Shown here: piece by piece, positions 55,175 through 64,000 of the stretch
How positions within the stretch are numbered: the first letter of the stretch is position 1
Layout: each line of letters begins with the position of its first letter
Notes under the pieces: generated by a model
The model's database searches: none
What the model saw: only the letters and a program-made list of their open reading frames with translations
Told to the model about the DNA's origin: nothing
Made by a program: the position numbers and the translations under genes
Assembly: GCA_934617425.1 (NCBI GenBank)
Contig: CAKTUD010000003.1
Coordinates: 124,001 to 188,000, forward strand
Direction: 5' to 3'
DNA from: an uncultured Eggerthellaceae bacterium
Lineage (GTDB): Bacteria; Actinomycetota; Coriobacteriia; Coriobacteriales; Eggerthellaceae
DNA length: 64,000 bases

Positions 55175-56419
55175 CTATTCGCTTTTCTCCAATCGGTTGT
55201 CGGCGCGGTGCAAAACGATGCTGAAAATCGTCGCCACAACGCCAACGCCTACCAAAATGAGCATAACCGGAACAAGACCAACGGCATCGCCCGCCATCCC
55301 CAAAAAAGGCTCGACAGCGCCGCCAACGCTCACGGCAACACCGTACGTGAGGCCCGATGCCGTACCGAGGTGCTTGGGTACGTAGCTCATGCCGACAGCG
55401 ACGATCGAGGGATAACATAAATCCACGACGATGGCCAAAAGCGCCGTGAGTGCAAGCGCCACGATCAACGATGAGTTGAACGCGAATGCAAGCGTTCCCA
55501 CCGTAGCTGCGATCATGCATGCCGTAAGCAGCGAATGCGCACCAAAGCGCTCGCCAGCCCTGCCCGATAAAAACGTAGCCACAGCACCGGCAACAGAGAA
55601 AAGCGCGATCACCGACGAGGCAAACGCCTCGGTTTGCCCAAACTCGCCCATGATGAACAGCGGGATGAATGCCATAAGGCCCGTGGCGAAGATAGCGCGC
55701 AGCGAAAGCGACGCCATGACCATGCCGAACATATTCCAATGCTCTTTCACCAACGAATCAGCGGAATCCTTGGTGCGCACGAACGTCTTGCCCAAACGCT
55801 GAAAACGCTTATAGAAAGCAAGCAAGGTTATGGCGCAAATGGTGGACGGGATGACGAAAACAAAAGTACCGTGCATGCCGAACGCGGTGAGAAACGCGGC
55901 CGTCAAAAGCGACCCCACAAAAAAGCCCACATTGCCGCCGACGGCGAAGATGCTCATGCCGTTGCCCTTGCGCGAGCCCGCTGCCAAATTGGCGATTCTG
56001 CCGCCCTCGGGATGAAACATCGCGACGCCTGTTCCGCACACCGTCGCGCACAGAAGAACCGTCGCATAATCGCTTGCGAAGCCGACCCCCATCATGCCCA
56101 GGCCCGCCAAAAAGCAGCCGAGCGCCATGAACCACGGGCATGACTTTCGATCGCCTATCCATCCGAACAGGGGTTGTATGACGGCAGAGGCGATATTCGA
56201 GACGAATACCAGCATCACCGCGCTTGTGTAAGTGTACATGCCGCTTGCAATAAGAAACGGCAACGTAGCGTTAAGCGCCCCTTGGTTGATGTCGGTGCAC
56301 ATGTGTCCCGCCATGGTCAGCCAGTTGGCAAGGGTGTCTCCGTCCCTGATGGCATCGGCGTCGATGCCCGCGCCGTTTTGCCCCACAATGTTCTTAGTCA
56401 CCGAGTTCCCTGCTTTCAT
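55175..56419 (-). CDS. MFS transporter, fosmidomycin-resistance (Fsr)-like
   Basis: 414 residues, 12 membrane helices. The family motif around AMFHPEGGRIANLAAGSRKGNG followed by MSIFAVGGNVGFFVGS is typical of Fsr-type exporters. Substrate unknown. Alone on the minus strand, divergent from the nucleosidase gene with about 100 bases between starts. Confidence 0.82.
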   Translation of the reverse strand: MKAGNSVTKNIVGQNGAGIDADAIRDGDTLANWLTMAGHMCTDINQGALNATLPFLIASGMYTYTSAVMLVFVSNIASAVIQPLFGWIGDRKSCPWFMALGCFLAGLGMMGVGFASDYATVLLCATVCGTGVAMFHPEGGRIANLAAGSRKGNGMSIFAVGGNVGFFVGSLLTAAFLTAFGMHGTFVFVIPSTICAITLLAFYKRFQRLGKTFVRTKDSADSLVKEHWNMFGMVMASLSLRAIFATGLMAFIPLFIMGEFGQTEAFASSVIALFSVAGAVATFLSGRAGERFGAHSLLTACMIAATVGTLAFAFNSSLIVALALTALLAIVVDLCYPSIVAVGMSYVPKHLGTASGLTYGVAVSVGGAVEPFLGMAGDAVGLVPVMLILVGVGVVATIFSIVLHRADNRLEKSE

Positions 56420-56520
56420 TTATGTAAACAGCACGCAATCGCTCATGTTAGATTGTAGCGACGCAAAGCTTTAGTATAGGAAATACGAAAACCCGGTCAA
56501 CGATTTTGAAAGGAGATCGA

Positions 56521-57240
56521 ATGACCTTCGACAAAAATGCACCCATCGGCATCATCGGCGCAATGGACATAGAGATAGACCTTCTCAAGCAAAAAATGCA
56601 GCAATCGGGCAAAGTTTCCCAAAAGGAATTCTTCGGCATGGATTTTCTTAGCGGCACCTTAGGCGAATCCTCGGTAGTGGTGGTGAAATGTGGCGTGGGA
56701 ATGGTGAACGCTGCCATCTGCGCCACCGTTCTCATCGAGCGTTTCGATGCGAAATGCGTGATAAACACCGGTATCGGCGGCTCGCTTGATGCAAGCATCG
56801 ATATCGGCGACATCGTGGTTGCAACCGATGCCGTAAACCACATCATGGATGTGCAGAACCTCGGCTACGAGCCCGGACAGACCCCCGATGTCGACACCGT
56901 CTTCTTTCCCGCCAGCAAAACCTTGCAAAGCGAGATAGATATAGCAGCAAAACGTCTGGGCATTCGCACGCATAGCGGCCGCATCGCCTCGGGCGACAGA
57001 TTCGTACGCGATACGAGCGAAAAAACGCGCATCACCCACACTTTTGACGCCAAGTGCTGCGAGATGGAAGGCGCCGCCATCGCCCAGACGTGTTACCTAG
57101 CAAAGACCCCTTTCGCCATCGTGCGCGCCATATCCGACAAAGCCGATGGCTCCGCTTCCGTCGATTACAAGACATTTGAAGAGAAGGCTGCGAAAAACAG
57201 CGCCGCGCTCATCGCTCATCTGTTGGGGGCCGCGCTTTAG
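56521..57240 (+). CDS. mtnN: 5'-methylthioadenosine/S-adenosylhomocysteine nucleosidase
   Basis: 239 residues. Removes adenine from SAH, MTA and 5'-deoxyadenosine, the last produced by radical-SAM enzymes such as the Elp3 homologue. Seen: IGIIGAMDIEI, VVKCGVGMVNAA, GIGGSLD, the MEGAA active-site glutamate and the ISDKAD aspartate. The product S-ribosylhomocysteine is the substrate of LuxS at 17.3 kb. Start ATG at 56521 with AAAGGAG 5 bases upstream. Confidence 0.94.
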   Translation: MTFDKNAPIGIIGAMDIEIDLLKQKMQQSGKVSQKEFFGMDFLSGTLGESSVVVVKCGVGMVNAAICATVLIERFDAKCVINTGIGGSLDASIDIGDIVVATDAVNHIMDVQNLGYEPGQTPDVDTVFFPASKTLQSEIDIAAKRLGIRTHSGRIASGDRFVRDTSEKTRITHTFDAKCCEMEGAAIAQTCYLAKTPFAIVRAISDKADGSASVDYKTFEEKAAKNSAALIAHLLGAAL

Positions 57241-57270
57241 ACGGGCGTTTATCGGATTTCCTCGCAAAAC

Positions 57271-57308
57271 AACGGAGGCTGTTCGCCAATCGACGAACAG
57301 CCTCCGTT
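57271..57308. terminator. Bidirectional terminator, 15-bp stem
   Basis: AACGGAGGCTGTTCG and its exact complement over an 8-base loop, between the convergent nucleosidase and MFS genes. Confidence 0.88.
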
Positions 57309-57335
57309 CATTATACGGGCATATATGCACTGCGG

Positions 57336-58574
57336 TTAATCGAGCTTTTGACCCTTGCGATCGGGAACGAAGAACATGGCGATGAACGCCACGATATAGA
57401 TGCACGAAATAGCCCCCAAGGCAACGCTGAAGCTCGAACCCGTAGCAATCGCCGCGATGACAACGGGGCCGGCACCACCGCCGATGAAGCGGCCGGTATT
57501 GTAAAGCGCGGTTTGCGCAGTTGCACGCAGCTCCGTGGGGAACAACTCGGCGATAAGCGCACCATAGCCGCCAATCATGCCGTTGGCGAACATACCCATG
57601 AAGAAACCGCCGACAAGCAGCATTGTGGGATCAGTCAGGCGGCTGTAGATGATGACCATCGCCGCGGCGCCGATTTGAAAGGTCCAGAAAGCGGGACGGC
57701 GACCAAAATGGTCGGCCAAGAAACCGAACACGGAAATGCCCAGCATCATGCCCAAAACCGTAACGGCAGTCCAAACGCCCGTGCCGGTAAGGGTCAAGCC
57801 CAGCTCGCCGCTCAGATAAGAAGGCAGCCACGTCATGATGCCGAAATAACCGGCATTCTGCACCGTGCAAAGCACGATTATGGCGATGGAGAACTTAACG
57901 CGCTCGGGCGTTGCGAAAAGATCCTTCAGAGAGGTTTTGTCTTCGGGCTTCTGCTCGTTTTTACGCTGCAGGTAGATAGGCGGCTCGGGAACGAAGATTC
58001 GGATGACGATAGCGATGATCGCAGGGATGACGCCCACGACGAACAAGCCCTGCCAACCGAAATTCATGATAACCGGCGCACTCATAAGCGAAGCGATAAG
58101 CACGCCCACCTGGAAACCTAGGCCCACGCCCGACGTCGCCTTCGCACGGTTCTCGGGGCTCGACGCCTCAGCGGCAATAGCCATACCGATGCCGAACTCG
58201 GCGCCGATGCCGACGCCTGCCAGGAAACGGAACAAAGCCAACAGCTCAAAGGTTGGGGCGAATGCGCAGAACAGCGTGAAGATGCCGAAAAACAGCACCG
58301 AATAGGTAAGCACGCGGATGCGCCCGTACTTATCAGCGAAACGACCGAACACCAAGCCGCCCAAAAAAGCACCGGCCAAAGTGATGGTGGTAAGGGTCGA
58401 GGCGGTTGTCTTATCGACGCCGAACGTCGCCATGATGCCCGACATCGCAAAGCCGAGGATCATAAGATCGAGGCCATCGAGCGCATGACCGACCGCGGAA
58501 GAAAACACGGCAAGGCCCGCATAGTGCTTCATGCCGCTTGCCCTATCTTCTTTCTCTTTGTTTGCCATAAACAT
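57336..58574 (-). CDS. MFS transporter, metabolite:H+ symporter type
   Basis: 412 residues, 12 membrane helices. Motifs ALDGLDLMILGFAM in helix 1, GRFADKYGRIRVL after helix 2 and GIGAEFGIGMAIAAE in helix 4 fit the carboxylate/aromatic acid symporters (AAHS and related). Substrate unknown. The ATG at 58574 has AAGGAG 8 bases upstream. Confidence 0.85.
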   Translation of the reverse strand: MFMANKEKEDRASGMKHYAGLAVFSSAVGHALDGLDLMILGFAMSGIMATFGVDKTTASTLTTITLAGAFLGGLVFGRFADKYGRIRVLTYSVLFFGIFTLFCAFAPTFELLALFRFLAGVGIGAEFGIGMAIAAEASSPENRAKATSGVGLGFQVGVLIASLMSAPVIMNFGWQGLFVVGVIPAIIAIVIRIFVPEPPIYLQRKNEQKPEDKTSLKDLFATPERVKFSIAIIVLCTVQNAGYFGIMTWLPSYLSGELGLTLTGTGVWTAVTVLGMMLGISVFGFLADHFGRRPAFWTFQIGAAAMVIIYSRLTDPTMLLVGGFFMGMFANGMIGGYGALIAELFPTELRATAQTALYNTGRFIGGGAGPVVIAAIATGSSFSVALGAISCIYIVAFIAMFFVPDRKGQKLD

Positions 58575-58647
58575 TAAGTGAGCTCCTTTGCGCTAGATAT
58601 GATTGCAAACTGTTGGGATTATACGGCAACTAACTTTTACTAGATGT

Positions 58648-58686
58648 AAAAAAGAGCCGCGAACGCAATATTCGCAGCTCTTTCGA
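58648..58686 (-). terminator. Terminator of the cystine symporter gene
   Basis: AAAGAGC and GCTCTTT with an inner GCGAA/TTCGC stem. The minus strand continues with a run of T (CTCTTTTTTACATC). Confidence 0.85.
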
Positions 58687-58735
58687 TGTTTGGCCGCAAG
58701 GATGCGCTTTTGCCGGCGTAATCTCCCTAACGAAA

Positions 58736-60154
58736 TCAAGCCCTTGCGGTATCAACACCCGTCACACGCGCTTGCGGATCGTTATACATCTCGCGATTGA
58801 GACCACCTGTGAAGTTAGACGACGTGATACCGGCAACCATCGAATCGCTTACGTTGAGGGCGGTACGGCCCATGTCGATAAGCGGCTCGACGGAAGCCAT
58901 AAGGCCCACGATCTCGATAGGCAAACCCATCGTTCCCAACACGATAAGGCTTGCAAACGTTGCGCCGCCTCCCACGCCGGCAACGCCAAAGGAGCTGATG
59001 ACGATAACGGCGATCAGGCCGATAACCCAACTAGGATCGAAGACGTCGATGCCGACCGTCGGCGCTATAAGAGTCGCCATCATCGCCGGGTAAATGCCGG
59101 CGCAACCGTTCTGCCCGATGGACATGCCGAAACTTGCCGCGAAATTCGCCGTGGGCGCATCGACGCCGAGAGCCTTAGACTGCGTCTCGATATTCAAAGG
59201 CAGGGCACCTGCACTCGTGCGCGACACAAATGCAAAACTTAGCACCGGGAACGCTTTCCTCAGATAAACCACCGGGCTCAGCTTGTTGCCCGTGACGACA
59301 AGCAGATGCACGATGAACATGGCGATGATGGCCACATACGAGAAGATGATGAACTTGCCAAGATCGAGGATGGCAGCGAAATCGCTGGTGGCAAGCACGT
59401 TAGTGATAAGCGCCAACACGCCATAGGGGGTAAGCCCGACGACCATGTTGACGATGCACATCACGATGCCGTACAGGCTATCGATCAGCTCTTTAAAGAA
59501 AGTTGCCTGCTCGCTATCGCGGTCGCGCAGCTTGAGATAAGCCAAGCCCACGATAGCCGAGAAGATTACCACTGCAATGGTCGAAGTAGAGCGAGACCCG
59601 GACAAGTCGGCGAAGAAATTGGTGGGGATGAAAGAAAGCAAGGTTTGCGGAATGGTAGAAGCAGCTGCAGTTGCCTGGCGCGTTTCGAGATTTTCCAACT
59701 TGGCCGCATCAACCGTACCCTGCGTGAAATCGGCACCGGCCAAACCGGAAAACGCGATGGTCGCCCAGCCGAAAACGGCAGCGACGGCGACGGTGCAGAG
59801 CAAGACCGCGAGCACGCTGCCGCCGATCTTCCCCAGATTGTCGGTGGCGTTGGTGCGCGTGAAAGCGCCGACGATAGCGACGAACACCAACGGCATGACG
59901 AGCATCTTCAAAAGCGAGATGTAACCCGTGCCGACAAGCGACATCCAATCGAGCGCGCACTTGGCCTCATCGGTGCCGCGGCCAAGCGTCATCTGCATGA
60001 CAACACCTAGGGCAACGCCCAATCCAAGCGCCGTGAAAACGCGAAACGTGAAGCTTTTCCCTTTGTTCTTAAGAATCTTAAGCCCCGCAAGCAATATCGC
60101 GAAAACCGCAAGCGTCGCGATGACAGGGCCGAGTATCTCGGCGTCGATTGACAT
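58736..60154 (-). CDS. tcyP: L-cystine symporter (TcyP/YdjN-like, DAACS family)
   Basis: 472 residues with helices and re-entrant loops of the DAACS fold but TcyP-type signatures: RTSAGALPLNIETQ instead of the serine-rich loop of dicarboxylate carriers, and MSIGQNGCAGIYPAMMA in helix 7. Imports L-cystine in Bacillus (TcyP) and E. coli. A CTAC-N7-GTAG operator 113 bases upstream is shared with cysE, which fits cysteine control. Confidence 0.88.
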   Translation of the reverse strand: MSIDAEILGPVIATLAVFAILLAGLKILKNKGKSFTFRVFTALGLGVALGVVMQMTLGRGTDEAKCALDWMSLVGTGYISLLKMLVMPLVFVAIVGAFTRTNATDNLGKIGGSVLAVLLCTVAVAAVFGWATIAFSGLAGADFTQGTVDAAKLENLETRQATAAASTIPQTLLSFIPTNFFADLSGSRSTSTIAVVIFSAIVGLAYLKLRDRDSEQATFFKELIDSLYGIVMCIVNMVVGLTPYGVLALITNVLATSDFAAILDLGKFIIFSYVAIIAMFIVHLLVVTGNKLSPVVYLRKAFPVLSFAFVSRTSAGALPLNIETQSKALGVDAPTANFAASFGMSIGQNGCAGIYPAMMATLIAPTVGIDVFDPSWVIGLIAVIVISSFGVAGVGGGATFASLIVLGTMGLPIEIVGLMASVEPLIDMGRTALNVSDSMVAGITSSNFTGGLNREMYNDPQARVTGVDTARA

Positions 60155-60266
60155 ATGAACTCCTTGTTTTCTATCCGAACAAGCCCAAAGCGCATGAAAA
60201 GAGGCATATTACGCGGCTTGCTCCTGCAATTTACCGGACGTAGTATGCCCCTAGTTTCTTAGCTTG

Positions 60267-60283
60267 TCTACCTATTTGGTAGA
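60267..60283 (-). promoter_or_regulatory. CTAC-N7-GTAG operator upstream of tcyP
   Basis: On the minus strand TCTACCAAATAGGTAGA, a palindrome with 6-base arms. It matches the cysE operator at 11 of 17 positions, including CTAC, a central AAA and GTAG. A TAGACA overlaps its end, with CATACT 17 bases further, a possible promoter. Confidence 0.5.
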
Positions 60284-60303
60284 TTTAACTTTATTCGGGC
60301 TGT

Positions 60304-61302
60304 TTAGTCGTTGAAGAACTTCGACTTGATATCAGGCAGCGTGGGAAGAGTCGGCAACGTCGGCAGTTTTCCCTCGATGCGCTCTTCCAGGGCAGCGGTT
60401 AGACGCTTTGCGATCGAGGCGTCAAAACGATTGGTTATCTTGCCCTCGATAGGCCGTTCGCATTCGTAGGCTATACCTACAGCAGGCCCCACATGCAAAC
60501 CGATGACCGGGCTTACCGGAATAACGCCGACCGCGCGATTGACGATAGGCTGGATGCTGTTTTTGGCCCACTCGACCGCTGGAGCCTTGTCTCCTATGTA
60601 GTGAACGACGACGTCGCGCAAGCCGCAAGCCTCGATATCCGCCTTAAACGATGCCGTTATCTTATCGAGGGCTTTCTTGCGCGTACGCACTTTAGCGAAC
60701 GTGGTTGCCTGTCCGTCGCGCACAGTCAGCACCGGTGCAAGCTGAATCATGTTGCCAAGCAACGCAGCAGCGCCGCCGATACGCCCGCCCTTGCGCAAAA
60801 ACGTCAGCGACTCGGGTGTGAAAACGAATCGCGTGCGCGAGATCGCGCGAAGCGCAGCCTTGGCGCAGCCTTCGAGGTTCTCCCCCGCATCACGAGCGGC
60901 AACAGCCTCCATGATCGGCCAAGCTTCGTCGAAGCTGTTGGACGTAGAATCGATTATCTGATATTCGAAACCCGCATGACGAGCTTCGACCGCTCTTGCC
61001 GCGCGAAGCGCCCCATCATAGGTTCCCGACATCGCCGAAGACATGAAGATACCCAGAGCCTGATCGCCTGCCACAGCCGCGCGCTCGAACACATCTTCGA
61101 GCTCAAGCTGAGAAGGCTGGCTTGACGTGGGGATATTGTCGAGCATTTCATAAATATCGACGTAGAAGGCATCGAGATCCATATCGGCGTCGCGGTATTC
61201 GACACCGTTTCGGTTGACGAACAGCGAGACCACCTCGATGTTCAGATCCTCTGCAAGTTTTTTAGGGATAGACGCTACCGAATCGGTAATGATGCGTATC
61301 AA
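60304..61302 (-). CDS. DegV-family fatty-acid-binding protein
   Basis: 332 residues. DegV/FakB fold: IITDSVASIPKKLAEDL at the start, TSSQPS with the conserved Ser region (about 60), MSSAMSGTYDGA and the late GLHVGPAVG with conserved His-Gly-Pro. Such proteins hold a fatty acid for phosphorylation by FakA; no fakA is in the window. The C-terminus carries an unusual LPTLPTLPTLP repeat. The organism also has FabK-type synthesis, so both uptake and synthesis of fatty acids are plausible. Confidence 0.88.
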   Translation of the reverse strand: MIRIITDSVASIPKKLAEDLNIEVVSLFVNRNGVEYRDADMDLDAFYVDIYEMLDNIPTSSQPSQLELEDVFERAAVAGDQALGIFMSSAMSGTYDGALRAARAVEARHAGFEYQIIDSTSNSFDEAWPIMEAVAARDAGENLEGCAKAALRAISRTRFVFTPESLTFLRKGGRIGGAAALLGNMIQLAPVLTVRDGQATTFAKVRTRKKALDKITASFKADIEACGLRDVVVHYIGDKAPAVEWAKNSIQPIVNRAVGVIPVSPVIGLHVGPAVGIAYECERPIEGKITNRFDASIAKRLTAALEERIEGKLPTLPTLPTLPDIKSKFFND

Positions 61303-61405
61303 AACAGCCTCCGCAACAAGAAATCAACAATTGCTTTCATGTTGCGAGAAAAAGACGATACGGTCAAGACTTGCAAAGTTCAAGCAGCTGCATTATCGGC
61401 AAAGG

Positions 61406-61741
61406 TCATTTATCCTTGGCAACCTTGCGCGCTTCGCTTTTCGATAGAACGAGATGATGAATCGCGGCAATGGGATGATGGAAGAGCATGCGCGGACCGG
61501 CATAGCGCATCACCGCTCGGATCGATTCTCGCATATCCGGGCGATAGCAATGCGTGGTGCAATTGTTGCAAAAAGTCTTATCCGCGCCATAACGACAAGC
61601 GGCGACACGTTTATGGGCGTACTGTTCCAGAGCGCGGCATTCGTCGCAAAGCTGCCCTTTCGGCATGCCGTGACTGTCGCGGCAATAAATGCCGATCATC
61701 TGCGATACAACGTTTCGTTCGTACTCTTTGCGGTCTTTCAT
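61406..61741 (-). CDS. YgbA-like protein (nitrous oxide-stimulated promoter family)
   Basis: 111 residues, Cys-rich: Cys20, 32, 35, 49, 58, 61 and 65, in the family pattern IYCRDSH, LCDECRALEQYA, FCNNCTTHCYRPDMR, followed by VMRYAGPRMLFHHP. In E. coli ygbA is controlled by the nitric-oxide sensor NsrR and aids recovery from nitrosative stress. The start ATG is 61741; a TTG two codons earlier is less likely. A long inverted repeat with ATGCAT cores lies 52 bases upstream. Confidence 0.9.
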   Translation of the reverse strand: MKDRKEYERNVVSQMIGIYCRDSHGMPKGQLCDECRALEQYAHKRVAACRYGADKTFCNNCTTHCYRPDMRESIRAVMRYAGPRMLFHHPIAAIHHLVLSKSEARKVAKDK

Positions 61742-61792
61742 TCCCAACCCACCAATAGCAAGATGCGAAACCCAAGGCTATCGCAGACGCGT

Positions 61793-61834
61793 CCAAACAT
61801 GCATCAAGCGCTCAGCACCTCGATGCATGTTTGG
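61793..61834. promoter_or_regulatory. 13-bp inverted repeat upstream of the ygbA homologue
   Basis: CCAAACATGCATC and its exact complement are separated by 16 bases. Each arm has an AA-x-ATGCAT core resembling an NsrR half-site (AAGATGCATTT), but the spacing is larger than in NsrR sites. It could also be a hairpin after the cupin gene; no T-run follows. Confidence 0.4.
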
Positions 61835-61884
61835 TGTATGCCCAAACGAACACGTCCCGATAGCCGCGAGTTAGTTATTTCTTA

Positions 61885-62313
61885 CTAGAGTATAGCGTAT
61901 TGAGCATCATCGACAGGTTCGCACCATTCATTCGACGTTTCCTCACCGGGGATTTCGATCGCAATATGGCTGAACCACGAATCGGCTTTGGCACCATGCC
62001 AATGCTTGACCTCGGCGGGAATCACCACGACATCACCCGGTTTAAGACTTTGCGCAGGCTTCCCCTCTTCTTGATACCACCCTTCGCCATCGACGCAAAC
62101 CAAGATCTGCCCGCCACCGCTTTTTGCATGATGGATATGCCAGTTGTTGCGACATCCCGGCTCAAAGGTGACATTCGCTAAGAAGAGGGGGCTTGTTGCG
62201 GGGTCGACCAAGGGATTTAGATAGCTCTTCCCGATAAAATACTGTGCAAAGGCGACATTGGGCTTTCCAAGGCCGAAATCTCCGCCGGATTTGTTTTCGC
62301 TTTCGCTGTTCAT
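61885..62313 (-). CDS. Cupin-domain protein
   Basis: 142 residues, single cupin barrel. Metal ligands NNWHIHHAKSGGGQILVCVDG (motif 1) and PGDVVVIPAEVKHWHGA (motif 2) are intact. Related to the carboxymuconolactone-decarboxylase-associated or mandelonitrile-lyase-like small cupins. It follows the broken SDR gene by 90 bases on the same strand. ATG with GAGGAGAA upstream. Substrate unknown. Confidence 0.85.
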   Translation of the reverse strand: MNSESENKSGGDFGLGKPNVAFAQYFIGKSYLNPLVDPATSPLFLANVTFEPGCRNNWHIHHAKSGGGQILVCVDGEGWYQEEGKPAQSLKPGDVVVIPAEVKHWHGAKADSWFSHIAIEIPGEETSNEWCEPVDDAQYAIL

Positions 62314-62403
62314 AAGATGATTCTCCTCACATTATCGCTTTTAGCCCTGGGGGCTTTGCTTCGAAGCCCTTGGGGTTTGCTCCTTGTTTTCAAATCGAGC
62401 CTG

Positions 62404-62916
62404 TTACTTGCTTTCGGGTTTGAGCGGGCCGTAGAAATAGCTTGCCGTGGCACCGCCGTCCACCAAAAAGTCGGCGCCGGTGATAAACGACGCGCGCTCG
62501 CTCATCAAAAGCTCGGCGACTCGGCGACCTCATCGACGGTTCCCGGGCGCCCGGCCGGGCACTTGGCGAACATATTCTTGCAGAACTCGCCGCGCGGACC
62601 ATTGAACTCGTCAAGAGCAAGCGGCGTGACGATTATGCCCAGACTGATGGAATTGATGCGTGCGCCGCGAGCGCCCCATTTCACCGATTCGGCCATCACG
62701 CGCTTTTCGTTGCAACGTTTCGCCATTTGATATGCGTGCAGGGTGTCCTCGATGTTTTTCGGCTGCAGCATATCGAGTTTTAAAAGGTCATTGGCGGACG
62801 TGCAAGCCAAAAGTTCATCTTCTTCAGGCGTAAGCTGCTTCATGCGATGCCCCGATTGGCTTGAGATGGTAATGCCAACGCCGCCCGGCGCCAACAAGCA
62901 GCAATACGTCTTTCAT
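62404..62916 (-). pseudogene. Short-chain dehydrogenase/reductase, doubly broken
   Basis: The gene opens normally (AGGAGG, ATG at 62916) with MKDVLLLVGAG, the start of an SDR cofactor site. Roughly 100 codons are then missing, and the sequence resumes out of frame at APGGVGITISSQSGHRM with the later part of an SDR (MAKRCNEKRVMAE, ARINSISLGIIVTPLA, CPAGRPGTVDEVAE). At 62513-62528 the 8 bases TCGGCGAC occur twice in tandem. Removing one copy restores the frame to LLMSERASFITGADFLVDGG and the natural stop at 62404. Both lesions disrupt the product, so the enzyme is lost. Confidence 0.85.
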
Positions 62917-63044
62917 CCTTACCTCCTCAGGTAGAAGACCACGGATATTTCGGATCAAAGATTAGTATTCGTATAACTTATCAACCATTCGCAGATTTTG
63001 TTTTATTATCAGATTTGCTAATAGATACTTCGGTTGGAGAAAAG

Positions 63045-63968
63045 ATGTTTCTCAAGCAATTGGAATATTTTTGCGCCGTGGCGAAATACAACAACTTCAC
63101 CAAAGCTGCCGAAGCGTGCTTCGTCTCTCAATCGGCCATCTCTCAGCAAATCAAAGCCCTCGAAACCGACCTTGGATGCGAGCTTATCCATCGCGAAGGC
63201 CGAAGTTTCACCCTCACCGAAGCCGGCGAGCACCTAGCGCATCGCGGGCAAACGCTCCTAAACGATGCGGAATCGCTTCGCTACGAGGTGGAAGACGTCG
63301 CTTACGGTCGCCCCTCAAAATTGGCGATCGGCTATCTAAACCGCTACGATGGTCTAGAGATTGCCAGCGCCGTAGGAATATTCGTGCGGCGCCACCCCAC
63401 CGTCGAGGTAACCGCCATCCCCGATAGCCACGACGGCTTAAAGGACAGCGTTGAGAAGCGCATCGTCGATGTGACGTTCAGCGATAAGCGCCGCTCGTTT
63501 TCGGCGGATTACAACAATCACTATCTCACGACCTGCTACGACTTCATAGAAGTGTCGACGTCCAACCCTCTAGCCGAACATGAAAGCCTCACCATCCAGC
63601 AGCTCGAAGGACAAACCTGCATCATCTTGGCAACGCCCGAGCAGCAGGAGGTCGAACACGAGCACTACCGCAACGTCATGAATTATCCCTGTGATTTCAT
63701 CGCGGCGAATTCGATGGAGCAGGCGCGTTTCCTCGTTGCAGCGAATCGGGGCATCCTTCCCGTCGAATCACGCGACGAACATTCTTGCGAGGATAGCGCA
63801 ATAAGGCGCATTCCGCTTGTCGGACCCGACCCCTTCGCACTTTCGAACGTTCATCTCAAGCACGATTATTACGCCTACTGGCCGAAAAACTGCACCAATG
63901 TCTATGTGGATGAGTTTGTCGAGATACTTGACGGTCTCTTTGCTACACCAACGCAAACTTCCGCTTGA
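63045..63968 (+). CDS. LysR-family transcriptional regulator
   Basis: 307 residues. N-terminal winged helix-turn-helix (FLKQLEYFCAVAKYNNFTKAAEACFVSQSAISQQIKALE is the DNA-binding part, residues 2-40), then a periplasmic-binding-like effector domain. Divergent from the broken SDR gene and the cupin, which it may have controlled. ATG at 63045 with TTGGAGA upstream; a longer frame is not supported. Effector unknown. The remaining 32 bases of the window hold nothing recognisable. Confidence 0.92.
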   Translation: MFLKQLEYFCAVAKYNNFTKAAEACFVSQSAISQQIKALETDLGCELIHREGRSFTLTEAGEHLAHRGQTLLNDAESLRYEVEDVAYGRPSKLAIGYLNRYDGLEIASAVGIFVRRHPTVEVTAIPDSHDGLKDSVEKRIVDVTFSDKRRSFSADYNNHYLTTCYDFIEVSTSNPLAEHESLTIQQLEGQTCIILATPEQQEVEHEHYRNVMNYPCDFIAANSMEQARFLVAANRGILPVESRDEHSCEDSAIRRIPLVGPDPFALSNVHLKHDYYAYWPKNCTNVYVDEFVEILDGLFATPTQTSA

Positions 63969-64000
63969 TCCGCTGGAGCTTTCGCCGCAGCGGAACATAG

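Overview
The window (64 kb, moderately GC-rich, dense and mostly operonic) looks like the chromosome of an anaerobic, gut- or oral-type actinobacterium, most likely class Coriobacteriia (Eggerthellaceae-like). This is inferred from the gene content: type III glutamine synthetase, an Elp3 homologue, a FabT/FabK-type fatty acid cluster with a fused carboxyltransferase, a DUF6541-type membrane protein, LuxS plus MTA/SAH nucleosidase, a YgbA homologue and coriobacterial-style SDR, cupin and LysR genes. No rRNA, tRNA, CRISPR array, intact transposon or prophage was seen.

Layout. 0-14 kb: nitrogen assimilation (glnN, gltBD) and diaminopimelate/lysine genes (dapL, dapF). This part is interrupted by a small accessory island at about 2.0-4.7 kb holding a membrane-anchored surface protein, a HEPN/MNT toxin-antitoxin pair and a truncated class B sortase. 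Four copies of a REP-like element with 13-bp inverted ends lie in this part only. One sits beside the remnant of a REP-associated tyrosine transposase (RAYT), and another ends the sortase. 14-24 kb: a HAD phosphatase and a Trm9-like methyltransferase divergent from Elp3, then luxS, an operon of DUF6541 protein, SWIM-SNF2 helicase and QueD, then cysE. 24.9-34 kb: the complete elongation set of type II fatty acid synthesis, accDA-fabZ-fabF-fabG-fabD-fabK-acpP-fabT on the minus strand with fabH divergent. Two FabT-type palindromes flank fabT. 34-41 kb: a CMD-family protein and a five-gene operon ending in a dedicated Hsp40/Hsp70 pair. 41-57 kb: a dicarboxylate symporter, FKBP, NifX-like protein, methyltransferase, LarE, EttA, two tandem NAD(P)-binding paralogues, CydDC-like ABC exporter, EF-G-like GTPase, MFS transporter and MTA/SAH nucleosidase. 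57-64 kb: MFS and cystine transporters, DegV, a YgbA homologue, a cupin, a broken SDR gene and a LysR regulator.

How the parts fit. GlnN and GltBD form the GS-GOGAT route. Nucleosidase and LuxS recycle S-adenosylhomocysteine. CysE and the cystine symporter share a CTAC-N7-GTAG operator, which suggests a common cysteine-responsive repressor. FabT probably autoregulates and controls both arms of the fatty acid cluster. Among the observations most worth checking are the Elp3/Trm9-like pair, a poly-C tract inside a promoter for the surface protein, the biotin-carboxylase-like N-terminus on AccDA, and the REP/RAYT family.
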